The notes beneath the pieces were generated by a model. The model searched no databases. It worked only from the letters and a program-made list of their open reading frames with translations, and was not told the DNA's origin. A DNA stretch of 5,027 nt from CAZFLY01 sp964519995. GTDB taxonomy: Bacteria; Planctomycetota; Phycisphaerae; Sedimentisphaerales; Anaerobacaceae. The stretch is taken from assembly GCA_964519995.1 (NCBI GenBank), contig CAZFLY010000114.1, positions 1-5,027 on the forward strand. Direction: 5' to 3'. Both the position numbers and the translations under genes were made by a program. Positions 4,974 through 5,027 of the stretch are shown one piece after another; the stretch's first letter is position 1, and the number at the start of each line of letters is the position of its first letter.

Positions 4974-5027
4974 TTTGTTCTATATCTCCTGCGTCGTATC
5001 ATTAGTTATACAGGAATCAATAGCCCC

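Larger units (their letters stand above)
4823..5022. mobile_element. Possible second ~200-bp palindromic mobile element
   Basis: The segments 4823-4845 and 5000-5022 are inverted copies matching at 18 of 23 positions, with shared blocks TATTGA, CCTGTA and TAATG. They enclose a convergent pair of palindromic units (4867-4918 and 4943-4973). Size (200 bp) and plan match the element in front of metXW, but the ends differ in sequence and no target duplication is visible. The window stops five bases after the right end. It could be an old element or a chance inverted repeat in AT-rich DNA. Confidence 0.35.

Noticed and set aside
4948..4975. Intrinsic terminator on the plus strand (hairpin followed by ATTTTT)
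   Set aside because: The T-run starts four bases after the stem, no plus-strand gene precedes it, and the hairpin belongs to the repeat family.
4980..5027. Possible 3' end of a minus-strand gene entering from the right edge (15 codons then TAG)
   Set aside because: Too short to judge, and it overlaps the right end of the possible second element.

Overview
The window is a mid-GC bacterial segment from a draft assembly: it contains a 100-base run of N at 3714-3813. Every supported gene lies on the minus strand. I cannot fix the taxon from sequence alone. The MetX-MetW fusion, the unusual membrane protein and the abundant short GC-rich palindromic repeats would fit a Planctomycetota (Phycisphaerae-like) genome, but this is a low-confidence guess.

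Layout, in the direction of transcription (right to left). Bases 4374-5027 hold no gene that I can support. They contain a possible 200-bp palindromic element (4823-5022), a degenerate repeat copy near 4627-4663, and a stem-forming stretch (4425-4532) that would be the leader of the next gene. Bases 3814-4373 encode the N-terminal 186 residues of a coiled-coil plus GAF-like sensory protein whose end is lost in the N gap. Bases 2905-3705 encode an unrecognised four-helix membrane protein. Bases 2750-2904 hold no convincing gene. Bases 2685-2712 form a good sigma70-type promoter for metXW. Immediately downstream sits a 198-bp non-autonomous mobile element (2485-2682) with perfect 12-bp inverted ends and a perfect 7-bp target duplication. 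Then come metXW (666-2468), a single-chain fusion of homoserine O-acyltransferase with MetW, and nikR (187-609), a nickel-responsive repressor with all four nickel ligands. A tRNA-Val(CAC) gene with its own promoter runs off the left edge.

The most interesting observation is the element in front of metXW. Its 7-bp target duplication overlaps the -10 box of the promoter. Removing the element and one duplicate copy restores an uninterrupted promoter whose start point would lie only a few bases from the metXW ATG, so the ancestral mRNA was probably almost leaderless. With the insertion, the transcript should carry a leader of about 210 nt folded into several GC-rich hairpins. The core of this element is a convergent pair of palindromic units (TGTCAYTCCYGC...GCRGGARTCCA), and the same pair architecture recurs at 4867-4973.

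metXW and nikR are probably one transcript, which puts methionine-precursor synthesis and a nickel sensor in the same operon. The GAF-like gene and the membrane protein gene probably form a second transcription unit, although the gap prevents certainty.
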